Source: Prostheceraeus crozeri (lineage: Eukaryota; Platyhelminthes; Polycladida; Euryleptidae). Taken from it: 64,000 nucleotides of DNA. This document shows, piece by piece, positions 35,101 through 46,672 of this stretch; the first letter of the stretch is position 1, and the number at the start of each line of letters is the position of its first letter. The notes beneath the pieces were generated by a model that had not been told where the DNA came from, made no database searches, and saw nothing but the letters and a program-made list of their open reading frames with translations. The translations under genes were made by a program, and so were the position numbers. Where the stretch lies: positions 416,901 through 480,900 of the forward strand of contig CAJQUW010003400.1 of the NCBI GenBank assembly GCA_907163375.1, written 5' to 3'.

Positions 35101-35325
35101 ACATCTTTTGCATGGCAATTTGATCTATCGTTTATTTAATTTCATTGTTGTTAACTGCATTCACGACATGGCTTAAGATGCTTTGGTGGACAATCGATCC
35201 CCGCTACTTGCCTTAATGTCGGCGGTCACAATTGTGACGAGTTATTTATTCATTGATTATTATTGCCTTGACAACTGATGTGTGGTGGTGAGGGTTTGAT
35301 CCTGCCAATTGACAGAGTCGCGTAA

Positions 35326-35398
35326 GTGGCTCGTAGCTCAGTTGGTTAGAGCACAGGTCTAGTTAACCTTGGTCGTAGGTTCGAATCCTACCAGCCGC
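35326..35398 (+). tRNA. tRNA-like gene, copy 2 (isotype uncertain)
   Basis: Same as copy 1, exactly 298 bases downstream, except that the T loop reads TTCGAAT, the canonical form. The acceptor bulge and ambiguous anticodon loop are shared, so they predate the duplication. Confidence 0.58.
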
Positions 35399-36365
35399 AT
35401 ATCTTTTGCATGGCAATCTGATCTATCGTGTATTGAATCTCATTGTTGTTAATTCTTCCACTAATTATATTGGTGAAATATGGTCCAAGAAAAAGTAAAC
35501 AAAAAAAACAAAGAACCACATGATCAAAAACCACACTCATACCCAATTCCCATGAATATGTATCTGACACGATACGTCGGGCATGTTTATTGGTTTATCG
35601 TACTGTACCATGTTATTTCACCAACAGAATTTGTTAGAGAGCAATTATAGCATTTTTTGGTCAGTCTACATACTAAAAATATGATGTCATCCACTAAATT
35701 ACCGCAATTTACTGTGCAAATCAAATTATCTAATGAAAGAATGATATAAGCATCTTCCAAGAATCTAAATAACAGCACTACTTTCTGTAAAAGTTGCGAG
35801 GTATTCACTGCGGAAGAACGGCACCGTTGTGACGTTTCCTCAAAAATCACTTGCAACTCAATTCTCCATCTCCACCGACCCGTTAGAAAGCCAGCGATTA
35901 AACAGGAACAATTCGAAACACTGCGTAAGACAAGTGACGAATGCCACAAAACAGGGGCGTAGCGCCTATAGTATTCTAATAATCTGAGAATACACCGGAA
36001 TTTACAAACGAAAATGAAATTACAAATATGTGATGATAGGATTTTGATTAACATGAAGGTCATATAATCTTGTTCGATGTTTCCGTTTTCCAATTCACAA
36101 AACTTCTTTAACACAGGCGGAGAGATACGAGTATTCTATCTCGCGACAGAATCACACCTGTACAGCAGTAGAGTTATCAATAGCGCGCCTCTGATTGGTC
36201 TGGATGCAGCAAACATTGTAATGATACGTCTCCTCTCTGCGTCGCCCTCCTGCCATGTGTCTGCTGTCTGATATTTTAGAATCAATATCTGCTAGCAGAG
36301 TGTAACCACCCTCTCCGGTCTTCGCTATTACTCAATTACATCGCTACTTATAACGGAGAATACTC

Positions 36366-38189
36366 ATGGCAACTGTCGAGGAATTGATAAATTTACAAAA
36401 TTCTCCTTTATCCTACGCAAAGAAAATAGAACTAAAAACTAAAGGAAGAGATAAGCCGATTTTCACCTTTGAAGGAAGGAGAAAGTGCAATCTTAGTGTG
36501 CAATATCAAAAATACGAATGGCTGACTGGTTGCCCCATTAGAAAGACACTTTTCTGCTTTCCGTGCCTTATCTTTAAACCAAAAACGACAGTGTTTTCAT
36601 CGACGAGAGGATTACTCGACTTGGCGAATTTCTCTAATCATGTGAAGAGACATATAAAATCTCCTACGCATCTGGCCGCGATCACCTCTCTTAAACTTAT
36701 TGGCAAAGTAAGGATCGATGAAATGTTAAATGAGGAGTTCAAAACTTTGAGAAATATGCACAACGAGGAAGTGAGGAAGAACAGAGAAATGATGCGACAT
36801 CATATTAAAGCCGCTCTTTTCCTTGTTTGCCAAGGCCTTTCTTTTAGAGGTCATTCAGAGAGCACTGACAGTCCAAATCGTGTAAATTTCATTGAATTGA
36901 TTAAGCTCCTCAGTGAATTTAGTTCTGATCCGCTGATTAAAAATTGTGTCTCTCCTGATCACAGTCTCCCATTTTCAGGATTATCACCTGATATTCAAAA
37001 CGACTTGATTAAGTGTTTGTATGATCAGGTTCGCGGTGAAATCGAGAATCGAATCAAAGGTGCTCCTTTTATATCTATAATTGCTGACGATACAACGGAC
37101 ATTTCAAATACAAGTCAAATGGCTGTCAGTGTCCGACTTGTTCACAATGGATCGGTCTTCGAACATCTGATTGACCTTGTCAATGTGTCAGCAGACAGAT
37201 CAGCTAACAATCTTGCCTGTGTAATATGCGAAAGTCTTGAGTCCGTTGGTGTAACCAAAAATACTTCAGTGATCGGCCAGTCATACGACGGTGCAAGTAA
37301 CATGATGGGTAAGCACAATTCAGTGCAAACTAAGATCAAGGAGATTTGGCCCTCAGCAAACTTCGTTCATTGTTATGCACACAAATGGGCATTAGTAGCA
37401 CAAAGTGTCAGTAAGAATATTCAGTTGGTATCAATATTTTTCGGATTTTTGCAAAATTTGACAACATTTTTTCGCGCTTCACCAAAACGTGCTTCTATGT
37501 TATCCAGTCCATTGCCTCTTGCGTCAACTACGCGTTGGTTGACGAGAGGAAAATCTGTCTGTGCTATTTCTTCTAAGTATTGTGAAATTTTCAATGTTTT
37601 AGAAAATATTTCTTCGGAGTCCTCTGCTTGCTCAATTGATTGCTACACCCGCGCTGAAGCGAAAGGATTGCGATATCAATTGGGAAATTGTGAGAATGTG
37701 TTTCTCTTATTCTTTTTTCGTAAAGTTTTCGCATTATCCGACATGATGACAAAGAAACTTCAAGGTGTGATGATTGATCCAGCTGAAATATCTTCGAAGG
37801 TAGCAGACTATCGTGCAAACTTGTGTGAACTACGCTCTGAAGTTTCCTTTCAAACGTTCGTCGAGGAAGCGAAGCAATATGAGCCTTACTTTTTTAATCA
37901 TGAAAAGAGAGTCCCACAAATCAACGAGCAACATCTCCTTGACAGCGGTTACACTCCAAGTAGGCCTAAGCCATCATCTTCGTCATCCCAATTTGAGAAG
38001 GATAAACTTAAGCGATTAATGTACGAAATCATCGATACACTAATTTTTCAGTTAGACCAACGATTTGAAAACATCGAAAGTCTTCAGTGGATAAAACTAT
38101 TTCAGCCATCGAGATTTGATGTACTGAAAGCTGATGCATTTGAAGTTGTACGACTTGTGAATGAACTGAAGAAACATCACCAGATTTAG
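36366..38189 (+). CDS. hAT transposase, main part (TTF-zinc finger, ZMYM1-like)
   Basis: 607 codons from ATG. Residues about 40-105 form a TTF-type zinc finger (C56, C64, C67, H92, H96, H102 visible). A DUF4371-like region starts near residue 141 (HHIKAALFLVCQG). The catalytic core shows ADDTTD at 240-245 (first Asp), SYDGASNMMG at 306-315 (second Asp) and HCYAHKWAL at 335-343. The product would bind the terminal repeats and cut and paste the element. The reading frame ends with a stop at 38,187-38,189, and the C-terminal domain continues in the next frame, so one frameshift near 38,170 separates them. Confidence 0.9.
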   Translation: MATVEELINLQNSPLSYAKKIELKTKGRDKPIFTFEGRRKCNLSVQYQKYEWLTGCPIRKTLFCFPCLIFKPKTTVFSSTRGLLDLANFSNHVKRHIKSPTHLAAITSLKLIGKVRIDEMLNEEFKTLRNMHNEEVRKNREMMRHHIKAALFLVCQGLSFRGHSESTDSPNRVNFIELIKLLSEFSSDPLIKNCVSPDHSLPFSGLSPDIQNDLIKCLYDQVRGEIENRIKGAPFISIIADDTTDISNTSQMAVSVRLVHNGSVFEHLIDLVNVSADRSANNLACVICESLESVGVTKNTSVIGQSYDGASNMMGKHNSVQTKIKEIWPSANFVHCYAHKWALVAQSVSKNIQLVSIFFGFLQNLTTFFRASPKRASMLSSPLPLASTTRWLTRGKSVCAISSKYCEIFNVLENISSESSACSIDCYTRAEAKGLRYQLGNCENVFLLFFFRKVFALSDMMTKKLQGVMIDPAEISSKVADYRANLCELRSEVSFQTFVEEAKQYEPYFFNHEKRVPQINEQHLLDSGYTPSRPKPSSSSSQFEKDKLKRLMYEIIDTLIFQLDQRFENIESLQWIKLFQPSRFDVLKADAFEVVRLVNELKKHHQI

Positions 38190-38530
38190 TTCAAGAAGAA
38201 GAAGAGAAGTTGCGCAACGAATTACACATTCTATTCACTGATTCAGATTTGCGAGTGGCACTTGGAGAAGCAAATGATCCTTCTACCCTTCTTAAACAAA
38301 TGCATTCCTTGGATTTGTGTGACGCTCTACCTCTTGTCTCTAAAGCATTAATGGCTTCACAAACAATTGCTCTAACATCGGTGACATGTGAAAGAACCTT
38401 CAGTGTGCTTCGGCGAATCAAGACCTACCTGCGTTCCACCATGACTCAAGAAACGCATGAAACAACTGGTATTTTTAAGCATCGAAACTTCTCTTCTCAA
38501 ACACTTATCAGGAGAGTGTTCGTTCGTTGA
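38186..38530 (+). pseudogene. hAT transposase C-terminal dimerisation domain
   Basis: Continues the transposase in a different frame: TSPDLVQEEEEKLRNELHIL, then LTSVTCERTFSVLRRIKTYL and RSTMTQE. The Glu in CERTFS is the third catalytic acid of hAT transposases, and the block is the hAT family dimerisation region. Separated from the main part by the single frameshift. Confidence 0.85.
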
Positions 38531-38843
38531 CACAATTATCGACAAGTTTGCTTCAATGAAAGATCGTCAAGTAAAGTTGTTATATCGTAAGTAAATACAT
38601 CAGGTTATAGTGTTATGATTTAACTGTATTGTTTTTGGTAATGACTATAAGTGGAAATGGAGTTGTTATGAAAATTGATTTTGCTCTTTAAATTATAATA
38701 ATAAAAAATATATTTTGAGCAATGCGCCTAAAGGACTAAAAATTGACTTGGAATTTACATGTAGGCCTACGTTCTTTTCCCGGTTCTTTCATTGGACTCA
38801 GATTACCTCATCTGAGGTGGTCTGCTACGCCACTGCCACAAAA

Positions 38844-39520
38844 GCTATGAGATGGAACACATTCTTTCCATCAACACACTGTAGACAATGAAAGAACAGT
38901 TTGATATTCAGGCCTACTTTGATATTGTGAACGTCAAAAGGATGGAGCTGGACGCAATGCCAACACATTTCCACTCATGAAGACAATGTTATCCGCGCTC
39001 CATCATGAAACTGTTCAATTGTTTGATCTTTGCTTGAATTAAGTCCAGACATAAGCCCAATCGAGAAATAGTCAAATAAATGTTGCCTGAGGGAGTTCGC
39101 CAAAACAAAATCCATCGTCTGTTGCGGAATTGATATGCATCATCCGGATGAAAACGAAAGACATTTTAGCTCAACTGTCGCACAGCCTTTTCGCGTCAAT
39201 GCCGCGTTGCATCAACTCCATGTTGCGAAATAGGGGTCGTTCCAATTTATGGCTAATTTATTATACTATGCATGTACAAAAAATACACATGGTTCCTATT
39301 AACTATTCAATCATGCACTTCAAATTTTTGATAAATATGCTCTACGAGGAGTATCACATTCAGAAATCGTTGATGCCGTTTTTTTAAAGGTTATCTTCTC
39401 CCAATCCAACGAAGTACACTAAAATTGGAAAATTATAGGGATGATGCATCCATTCTGTCAAAGACTGCACATATTTGCAGAGATTCTTTCACAACAAGGT
39501 AACACAAGCTGCATACATAG
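38844..39520. other. No gene recognised
   Basis: AT-rich sequence right of the hAT insertion. The one short plus-strand frame around 39,130-39,387 shows no known family. Confidence 0.4.
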
Positions 39521-39806
39521 AATTCAGATAAAAATAAATGGTCAACTGTAAAATGTGGTAGGGCGATTGGGCTGAAACTACACCGGTCACTTGGTTGGGA
39601 GTGGAGAGAGATTGTATGGGTACTTTAGGTAGATCGGAGTTGAAATAAAGAAGTTTTGGCTACTGGCATGTCAAAAAGTTAGTGACCGGGCCTATAAATT
39701 CGGATTAAAGACGAGTTAAAGAAAGAATACCGCTGTGAAACTGCAGGCGTTTAGAACATGCAACATGCTCTTGTGTCTGATAAAAACTAAGTGAAATATA
39801 GAAAAA

Positions 39807-39944
39807 TAAAAAAGTTATGCGTACTGGCAGTTTTTCGAACTTTGGCTACTGGCACATTTTACAGTTAACCAAATAAATTTGGTTAACTGTAAAATGTGCC
39901 AGTAGCCAAAATTCGAAAAACTGCCAGTAGCCATAACTTTTTTG
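39807..39944. repeat. Near-perfect long hairpin (69-bp arms)
   Basis: Arms 39,807-39,874 and 39,877-39,944 are reverse complements with a few differences around a two-base centre (CCAAAT-aa-ATTTGG). The arms contain TTTGGCTACTGGCACATTTT. Related GTAGCCA / TGGCTAC motifs recur at about 39,655, 40,090 and 40,126, so the hairpin is probably the core of a larger foldback or MITE-type repeat. Confidence 0.9.
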
Positions 39945-40149
39945 GATTTCAATATTTTTCAAAGATTTTTTCAGAAAACAGATAATTCTAGATGTTCTAA
40001 ATAATCGTAGGCTTAAAATTTCAAAATATACAGACAATTATTAACAATTCCTACATTAGTGAAAAAAAGGCCAAGAAGCAACGATGCCGGTAGCCATAAC
40101 TTCGTTAAAACATCGTAAATCCAGACGCAGTAGCCACAGTGGCATAATG

Positions 40150-41640
40150 AAGATGCAAGATACTAGTACACCATAAAAAGTCTTCACAAATCACACAATC
40201 CACCTTGTACTTATCAAAAAAACCACGGAATTTAGCTCGGTGAAATTTCAAGAGCAAGCGGATGCATGCAAAAATCATATACTTGCGACGAATTGAAAAA
40301 CTCTTTTCTGATTGGTTAACAGAGCTAAATATGTTTACAAACTGTGAAAAGTAAAGAAAAAAAGCGTGCTTCACAATAGAGAAATTCAATATAGTATAGG
40401 ATTCATCTAAAAATAACACTGAAACATTAAAAATCTTATAAGTAATAATTTTGCATAAAACAGCCATAATACCATGTTGACATTTGTTTATCTCTACCGT
40501 TGAGCAGTTTGTTAGACGTCATCAGCAATTGAGTGAATGAAATGAAGGGAATAGTGGAAATTCTCTGATTGCCCTTAATGCAATTGAGAACTTTTGTTCC
40601 AAGCCATTATCATGACGAAATCATACAAAACGGTGGTGCATCTAGCAAATTTTACAAGAAAGTGTGTGCAAAATAATGCACTGTAATGTATGTTTGCAAA
40701 GAAATGCAGCGTACGGCTCCGATGTGAAATTCTAGGACATTGATCATCAAGTTCGAAATAGCAGAGACCACAGACATCGGTCACTATGGCAGAGACATTA
40801 TCACCCTTTCAATCCTTGAGGTTTGGAAAGCCAATATTTAAACATTGCACTGGGTAAATGAAGCGATCTGGTAAGTCAACGTGCACAAACAAAAAGTTAA
40901 GTTACAACGACATGAAATCACCAGAGAATTACAGACATGAATACACTACTTGTTTATTCTCTATACATTAAACCTCTATGGAAATCACAATTCAGAATGT
41001 GCGAAGGTGATGCAATTTTGGGTTTGTGTTGATTATCTCATGACTGTGCGATGGTGTTTGTCACAACATTTTCGGTTGACCATTTTCATCTGGTTACGTA
41101 GATTATGTTCCATACACAGGCCGCTAAATGCAATGACGTGATCATTTATCGCAATTCCACAGAACAAAGTGGATTGCAATCATTCTACATTCAGCGCTGC
41201 GCTGAATGGACTTACTGCAGACCACACATTTTCTCTGATAATGCCACTTATTTCATATGCCTATGATGTATGCAGTCACTGACCTCACAGCTGATGTAGT
41301 CTTTAAATCGTTCATTATCTCTGTAGTCATGCAACCGAGAAATGCGCGCGCAGCAAATAAAAAAACACGTGCTTAAGATTGAAGAATTCTTGCAAGAATC
41401 GATGTATTATTCGTCTAATGCCTAGTGTCTCTGTATCCCAGACAGTTGAAAATATTCCTTCCTCTGTGTCCTAATAACAGGTCAATTCTACCTCAGCAAC
41501 AAAGCTAGACGCACCGCATCTGGCGGACATTCCCGCGGTTTTCGACGATGATCTTGAACATTGACAGTCGTCTAGACTAATTAGCCGACTTTGTTGCTGT
41601 GTAAGTGATACTATGATGTAGTTATTGGTGCGAACTAAAT
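40150..41640. other. No gene recognised
   Basis: AT-rich sequence. A 21-base palindrome (CATTCAGCG-ctg-CGCTGAATG, 41,188-41,208) is the only structure noted; the minus-strand frame at 40,105-40,467 has no recognisable family. Confidence 0.4.
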
Positions 41641-41659
41641 ATGATGACCTAGATATGGC

Positions 41660-41778
41660 GTGGTATATAATAGAAAGCGCAAGAGCACGCATTAGTCACG
41701 AGTTGTAAGTTCAGAGACTCTTCACGTCCTTCTTAATTATATTAACATAGTTAAATTATCTAGTTGAATCAAAGGTAA
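41660..41778 (+). promoter_or_regulatory. Possible TATA promoter with untranslated first exon
   Basis: TATATAATA at about 41,664 is followed some 28 bases later by CATTAGTC, which resembles an initiator. About 80 bases on comes AATCAAAG|GTAAGTCAG, a consensus splice donor (GT near 41,773). No downstream coding exon was found, so this could be the start of a gene with a distant second exon or chance. Confidence 0.3.
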
Positions 41779-41943
41779 GTCAGACAGGAGATTTTGGTTG
41801 CTCACTTTTGGATGTTGTAATGTATTTACATCATTTTTTGTCTTCAATCATAGCAATAATTAATTAAAGCACTTTCATTATTTGGGCAGGAAATATTAGG
41901 AAAGTCAAAGTAAATAGCAGTACTGTTTCTGAAATAGGTTGTA

Positions 41944-43360
41944 GTTCAGAAGCCAGAACAAGTTTCTGCACGGAATGATGACAGAAATGAGGCTTTCAAA
42001 GAATGAAGTGATTTGCCCACACTAAAGCTACTACGAGTGGGCGCGTCTGCCGAGTTGTGCCTGTTTCCTCTTCTTGTCAGATGGACTAAAAAAATGTCAT
42101 TGGGACGTACATTGACGTTCTAAGCAAAAATGAAATTTTCTAAGTTTTCCATTAATAAGTGGAAAGTACAAAGTGCAGAGTTACAATTTTCGACATGGTA
42201 TGTCGTCTGGTCTTTTCTGTAATGTTTCTAGTATCATGTTTCTGGTAGGCAATGCATGCGAGAATGAGGCATAGTAGTCCGGTAGCCAGAACGAGTTTCT
42301 GCAGGGAACGAAGCCGAAAGTGAGACTTTCACAGAATGATGCACACCCTATGCCAACTACGAATCTCCACGTCTGCCGAGTTCTAGTGAGTTCCTCTTCC
42401 TGTCAGACAAGATCAAAGAAAAATACATGTAAATCCAATGGGACGCAGATTGCAGTTTTTGGCTAATATGAAATTTTGCATGTTGTCTCTGATTAAACGA
42501 AAAGTACCCCACAGTCATAATTTTTGGCATGGAATGTCTTAAGGTCATTCCCTATCATGTCTTTCATAATGCATCTAATCGGCAATGTATGTGAGAATGT
42601 GGTTGAATGTGGATAAAGTTGCTCAAAGTGTTTGTGTTTGCCGTCATTAAGAGGCTCGCCAAACCTAAATGTTTTTAGCTTTATACACAGGGGTGCATGA
42701 CAATGAAAGGAAATGTCCCTAAGAACATTCCATGCCAAAAATTATGACTCTGGGCTTAGTACTTTTCGTTTAAAATCAGAGAGAAAACATTGCACAAATT
42801 TTCATATTATGCCAAAACCTGCAACTCTCGTCCCATTGGATTTACATGTATTTTTCTTTGATCCTGTCTGACCAGAAGACGAACTCACTAAACTCGACAG
42901 CGTGCCGATTCGAAGTAGGCATAGGATGTACATCATTCTGTGATCTTCTCACTTTCGGCCTCATTCCCTGCAGAAACTCGTTCTGGCTGCCGGACTATAC
43001 AATGTGGATATAATTACTCAAAAGGTTGTGTTTGCCGACCTTAGGAGGCTTGTTAAATGTGAATGTGTTTTTAGCTTCACAGACAGGGGTGCATGAACAT
43101 GATAGGAAATGGCCTGAAGAACATTCCATGTCAAAAATTATGGCTCTAGACAGTACTTTTCGCTTAATCATAGAAAACATAGATCATTCTCCATTTTTTA
43201 CCAAAAACCTCAATGTGCGTCCCATTGGAATTGACATGTTATTCTTTGATCCTGTCTGACAAACAGAGGAACCAGGCACAACTCGGGCAGACGCTCAGAT
43301 CCGTAATATGCATATATGCATCAGGTTGTACATCATACTCGTTCCTGGCTACCGGACCAT
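41944..43360. repeat. Four-unit foldback palindrome
   Basis: Two units in forward orientation (about 41,944-42,270 and 42,272-42,600) and two inverted (about 42,700-43,003 and 43,010-43,360). Shared landmarks are GTCCGGTAGCCAGAACGAG, TGCCGAGTT, TCAATGGGACG-like and CATAATTTTTGGCATGGAAT. The outer pair shares GAGTTGTGCCTG and the inner pair GTGAGTTC, so the structure is a nested palindrome A-B-B'-A'. No transposase is visible, so it is a non-autonomous foldback or MITE cluster. Confidence 0.8.
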
Positions 43361-43369
43361 TGTCTTTTT

Positions 43370-44885
43370 TTATTCTTTGCGCTTGAATTTCTTCCCAATA
43401 GTGAAGGAGATAGATTATTGTGTTTTTACCATTGAGGACTAGGAAGAAGCTCCCTTCTGTCTAGTCAAAGGTACAAAATGCTTAGTACATAATATAAAAA
43501 AATCACATGTAGTAGCAATGCTCTTGAGGCCGAGGTGGCGACTCTTTGGTTTCACCGATGGTGAACGTATCACCACACATAGGACGATTGTTAGGTGAAT
43601 GTATGTTGTCGTGTCATGGACTTTGTCCAACATTACATTTGGAAGCTTCAGTGTAGGAATGATGCGGATGATTGACCGGTGAAGTCCACTTGATATAGCA
43701 TGTTGTTGAACTCCGGACTGTAGCTTGTCATTTTGATGAAACGGTAGTTGCCTTCTCTAAGCAGAATGAAGTCAACATTATTATACAACGATACTTCACC
43801 ATAGATGATTTTGAAAAACTTGATAATCCTGTATTTGTGAAGAATATTCCCGCACTATCATGATAGACCAAAAACATCCGCATGATCAAGCGAAGACATT
43901 GTACTGATGAATTTGAGAGGCCAATCACCCTGTTACTTCTTACACTCGAGGCACTTACACATGTGTATCTTCCATCCATGCTTTAATGATTTCTTAAGTA
44001 TAGCCTTTGGACCGTGACGTCAAAAATGTCTGGTTATTTATGTCAGTATGTTTTTTCTTATTTGTTAAGTTTTCTAAAAGTAAGCTTAATCTGAAAAAAG
44101 GAATAGAGATGCTTTCCTATCCTCAATGATGCCAAAACAAAATCTACATACCTGTTTACATACGCTTCCATTTCTAAATTAATAAATGAGTCATTAGTCG
44201 AATTGGTAGCATGGTGTAAAGTGTCTGGTCGCAGATACTGTCAGCTAACAGATGACTTAAAATTTGTTGACAAATTCAGTCTAAAACGTGATACTAATGT
44301 GAGTGGGTGTAAAGAAAAGGGATGAATTAGTTTACCATCGTGGACGTTGGGAGACGATAAGAGCATTGACTGGATTCCTTTGGCATGAAATATAGACGTA
44401 AACAGTTTTGGTTCAGTAAATATCATAAATAATCACGTAGATAATAAGCAACGAGGAAAATGCAACAAAGGAAATGCATCTGAGCTCTAATTAAAACTCA
44501 ACTTTTGAGGTGTTCGCGTATCGCATAATAAATTATCAATGTCGACTAGGTCTCTCTTATCGAAGTAAACTCAAGCTGATATAAGCACATCATGTATCAT
44601 ATAGCAAATTGTGCCATAATCAAGTGAGTTTCCATTGGTTGTGAGAACAGTATAAGCAGTGCCAATCCGTTGGTAAAAGTCCTGATAAATGATTAAGCAG
44701 TGGCATTAATGGTAAAGACACAACAACATCAGTAATTGTCGCTGAAATCAGCCACTTACAACTTTTTAACAGGAGTTTGCATATATTCGTTATATGTATT
44801 ATGTTACCTGTATGGCCTGTTTCTGAGTGCTCGGCCAATGTCAATTACAGTGTTGGCATAATTATCCGAATTGAATAAGTTACTA
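43370..44885. other. No gene recognised
   Basis: Ordinary AT-rich sequence with no recognised gene or repeat, ending where composition changes abruptly. Confidence 0.4.
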
Positions 44886-44889
44886 TATC

Positions 44890-45600
44890 GTAGAATGCTA
44901 GGGTGGGGGGGCTGAAACTGCGTTATGGGAGTTTCTCTTTTGGGGGCGTTCTCATTTTCTCGTATATATCGTATGGCATTGTAGGTTGCGGGCGTGCTGC
45001 GGCATGTTCTCCCTACGTTTTTGTCTAGAAGGTGGCGGTCTGCGGTATATATATATGTTACGCTGTACTTGGTGACACGTTCGGGAGGGTGGGTTTGGTG
45101 CGCATGCTGGGTGGAGAGGGGTAGGGGGCGGGTGGGACACCTACCAGGCCGTGGGGGAGGGTGGGTACTTTACAGATAGGCTCCTTTAGGGGTGGAGTAC
45201 GTGCCGGGGCCTGAGAGTAGGACGACGCAGGCTGGCAGCCAGGGGATGGCAGGACGGTGGGGTTGGAGGGACGGGCCAGGTGGGAGCGAGGGGCGGCGGG
45301 GGGATCGGGTAGAGGGGTGGCGTGGCCTCCAGGGAGACTGGCGCTGCTGGGAGTGAGGGTGCGGTGGAGGCGGAGAGGGGAACAGGGGAGAATTGAGGGA
45401 GGCGGTGGACAGGGAGAGGATGGGGGAGACGGGGGGGGCGAGATGGAGGGGGGGCGAGGAGGAGGTGAGAGGGGCGCGGATAGGCGGCAGGCTCGCTGGG
45501 GGGAGGGGTGGGGCGAGGGAGAGGAGACAGGGCGAAGGGGCGTTCGAAGGCCAGACTAGCTGGATGGATGGAAGGCGAGGCTCGGGGAGTGGGGTCTGCT
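44890..45600. other. G-rich, C-poor low-complexity block
   Basis: Starts at GGGTGGGGGGGCTG and is dominated by runs such as GGAGGCGGAGAGGGGAACAG. Open frames on both strands are long only because stop codons are rare. The many G runs could form G-quadruplexes. It marks the left edge of the anomalous right-hand part of the window. Confidence 0.7.
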
Positions 45601-45870
45601 GAATCAGATCTGCACTGGGTCGCCTGTGCGAGGCCCTGCCAGTGCCCTCCCCGGTTGCTGCGGCTCCCCTTAGCTGGTGGCTCGCAAAATGCATGGTTGC
45701 TGCTGGAGCTCGGGGCCATGATTGCACTGATCCGCACTTGCTATTGTTGCTAGCTACCCAAATGCATGCGCTACCAGCTGCTGTGCTCTGATGCAATAGA
45801 CCATCCAACCACCCTGCACCAACCACACATCCTCCCCCCTTGTTGAGCAGCATTGCAGCACTCATTTTTC
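45600..45870. other. Ordinary-complexity GC-rich island
   Basis: All four bases are well represented, unlike both neighbours. The minus strand is open as part of a long Pro/Ser-rich frame, but no family was recognised. Confidence 0.4.
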
Positions 45871-45894
45871 AATAATATTATTTGATAATTAATT

Positions 45895-46420
45895 TTATTA
45901 TATTTTGTTGGACCACCCACGATGGAAAAGAAAAAAAGAAATAGGGGTGAAAAAAAAGAAGATAAGAAAGAAATTTTTTGGGAAAGGAAGGTAAAGAATA
46001 GAGAAAGAGAAAGAAAAGAAAATAAGGAAAGATAAGAAAAGTGGGACGAAGAAAGAAACAGAAAGAAAAGAAAAAAAAAAGAACCAAGAAAGAAGAAAAA
46101 GAAAAAGAAATTGTATTAGATAATAAGAAAGAAACCGCGAAGAATGGGTATAAGAAAAGTATAGGATGAAAGGAAAACAACGAAGAAAAATGAAAGAGTA
46201 TGAAAGTATAAGATATTTTAAAAGAAATTGAAATTATAGTTATTTTTTTTTTTTATTTATAGTAGTATTTCTTTGTCCCTGTTACACACTAATAAGTTGC
46301 GGAATAAATAAAAAAATTAGAAAAATCGGGGAAATAAAGGGAATTAAAATGGAATAAAAGGAAAAGAAATGGGGAAAAAATGGGGAAAAACAAAAATATA
46401 AATGAAGGAAAAAAGAAAAG
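45895..46420. repeat. GA/A-rich purine tract
   Basis: Long runs of GAAAGAAAGA type, with T and C rare on the plus strand. The Phe-rich minus-strand frames here are by-products. Confidence 0.8.
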
Positions 46421-46672
46421 CAGGAATATGATTGGCCTTTCCATTCTGTAAAAAAAAAAAAAATCCTTTTAAAATTTCGCGCCGCGCGAAGATCGCCGAT
46501 CGATGATAATTCGCGAGCGACACGAAGCCGGACAAACCCAGTTTTTTTTTTTAAATGAATAGATTGTCTTTGTAGGTTTGTTTTATTTTGAGTCCCCCCC
46601 TCATAGATTAGTATGATAGTGAAGTATCTCATGATTGCGTGTAATTTTTATATTGTTTTTTTTGGTAGTTAT

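Larger units (their letters stand above)
34862..35457 (+). repeat. 298-bp tandem duplication carrying a tRNA-like sequence
   Basis: Two head-to-tail copies (34,862-35,159 and 35,160-35,457) with only scattered differences. Each begins TTCACGACATGGCTTAAGAT, contains the palindrome GTCACAATTGTGAC and one tRNA-like sequence. High identity implies recent duplication. Confidence 0.9.
35952..38835 (+). mobile_element. hAT-superfamily DNA transposon, nearly whole
   Basis: Terminal inverted repeats CAGGGGCGTAGC (left) and CAGTGGCGTAGC (right, other strand) differ at one of 12 bases. Perfect 8-bp target-site duplications CCACAAAA lie at 35,944-35,951 and 38,836-38,843. Inside is a transposase gene in two frames (36,366-38,189 and 38,186-38,530). 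Length 2,884 bp. Each subterminal region has a small hairpin: GTATTCT...AGAATAC near the left end and ACCTCA-tc-TGAGGT near the right. The exact duplication and single coding break imply a young insertion. Confidence 0.93.

Noticed and set aside
35587-36114. Minus-strand frame of 175 codons
   Set aside because: It runs across the left end and target-site duplication of the hAT insertion, so it is chance.
40105-40467. Minus-strand frame of 120 codons
   Set aside because: Begins inside the GTAGCCA repeat area and shows no known domain.
45170-45865. Minus-strand Pro/Ser-rich frame of 231 codons, with overlapping long frames on both strands
   Set aside because: Stops are rare in a G-rich low-complexity block, several frames are open at once, and no domain is recognisable.
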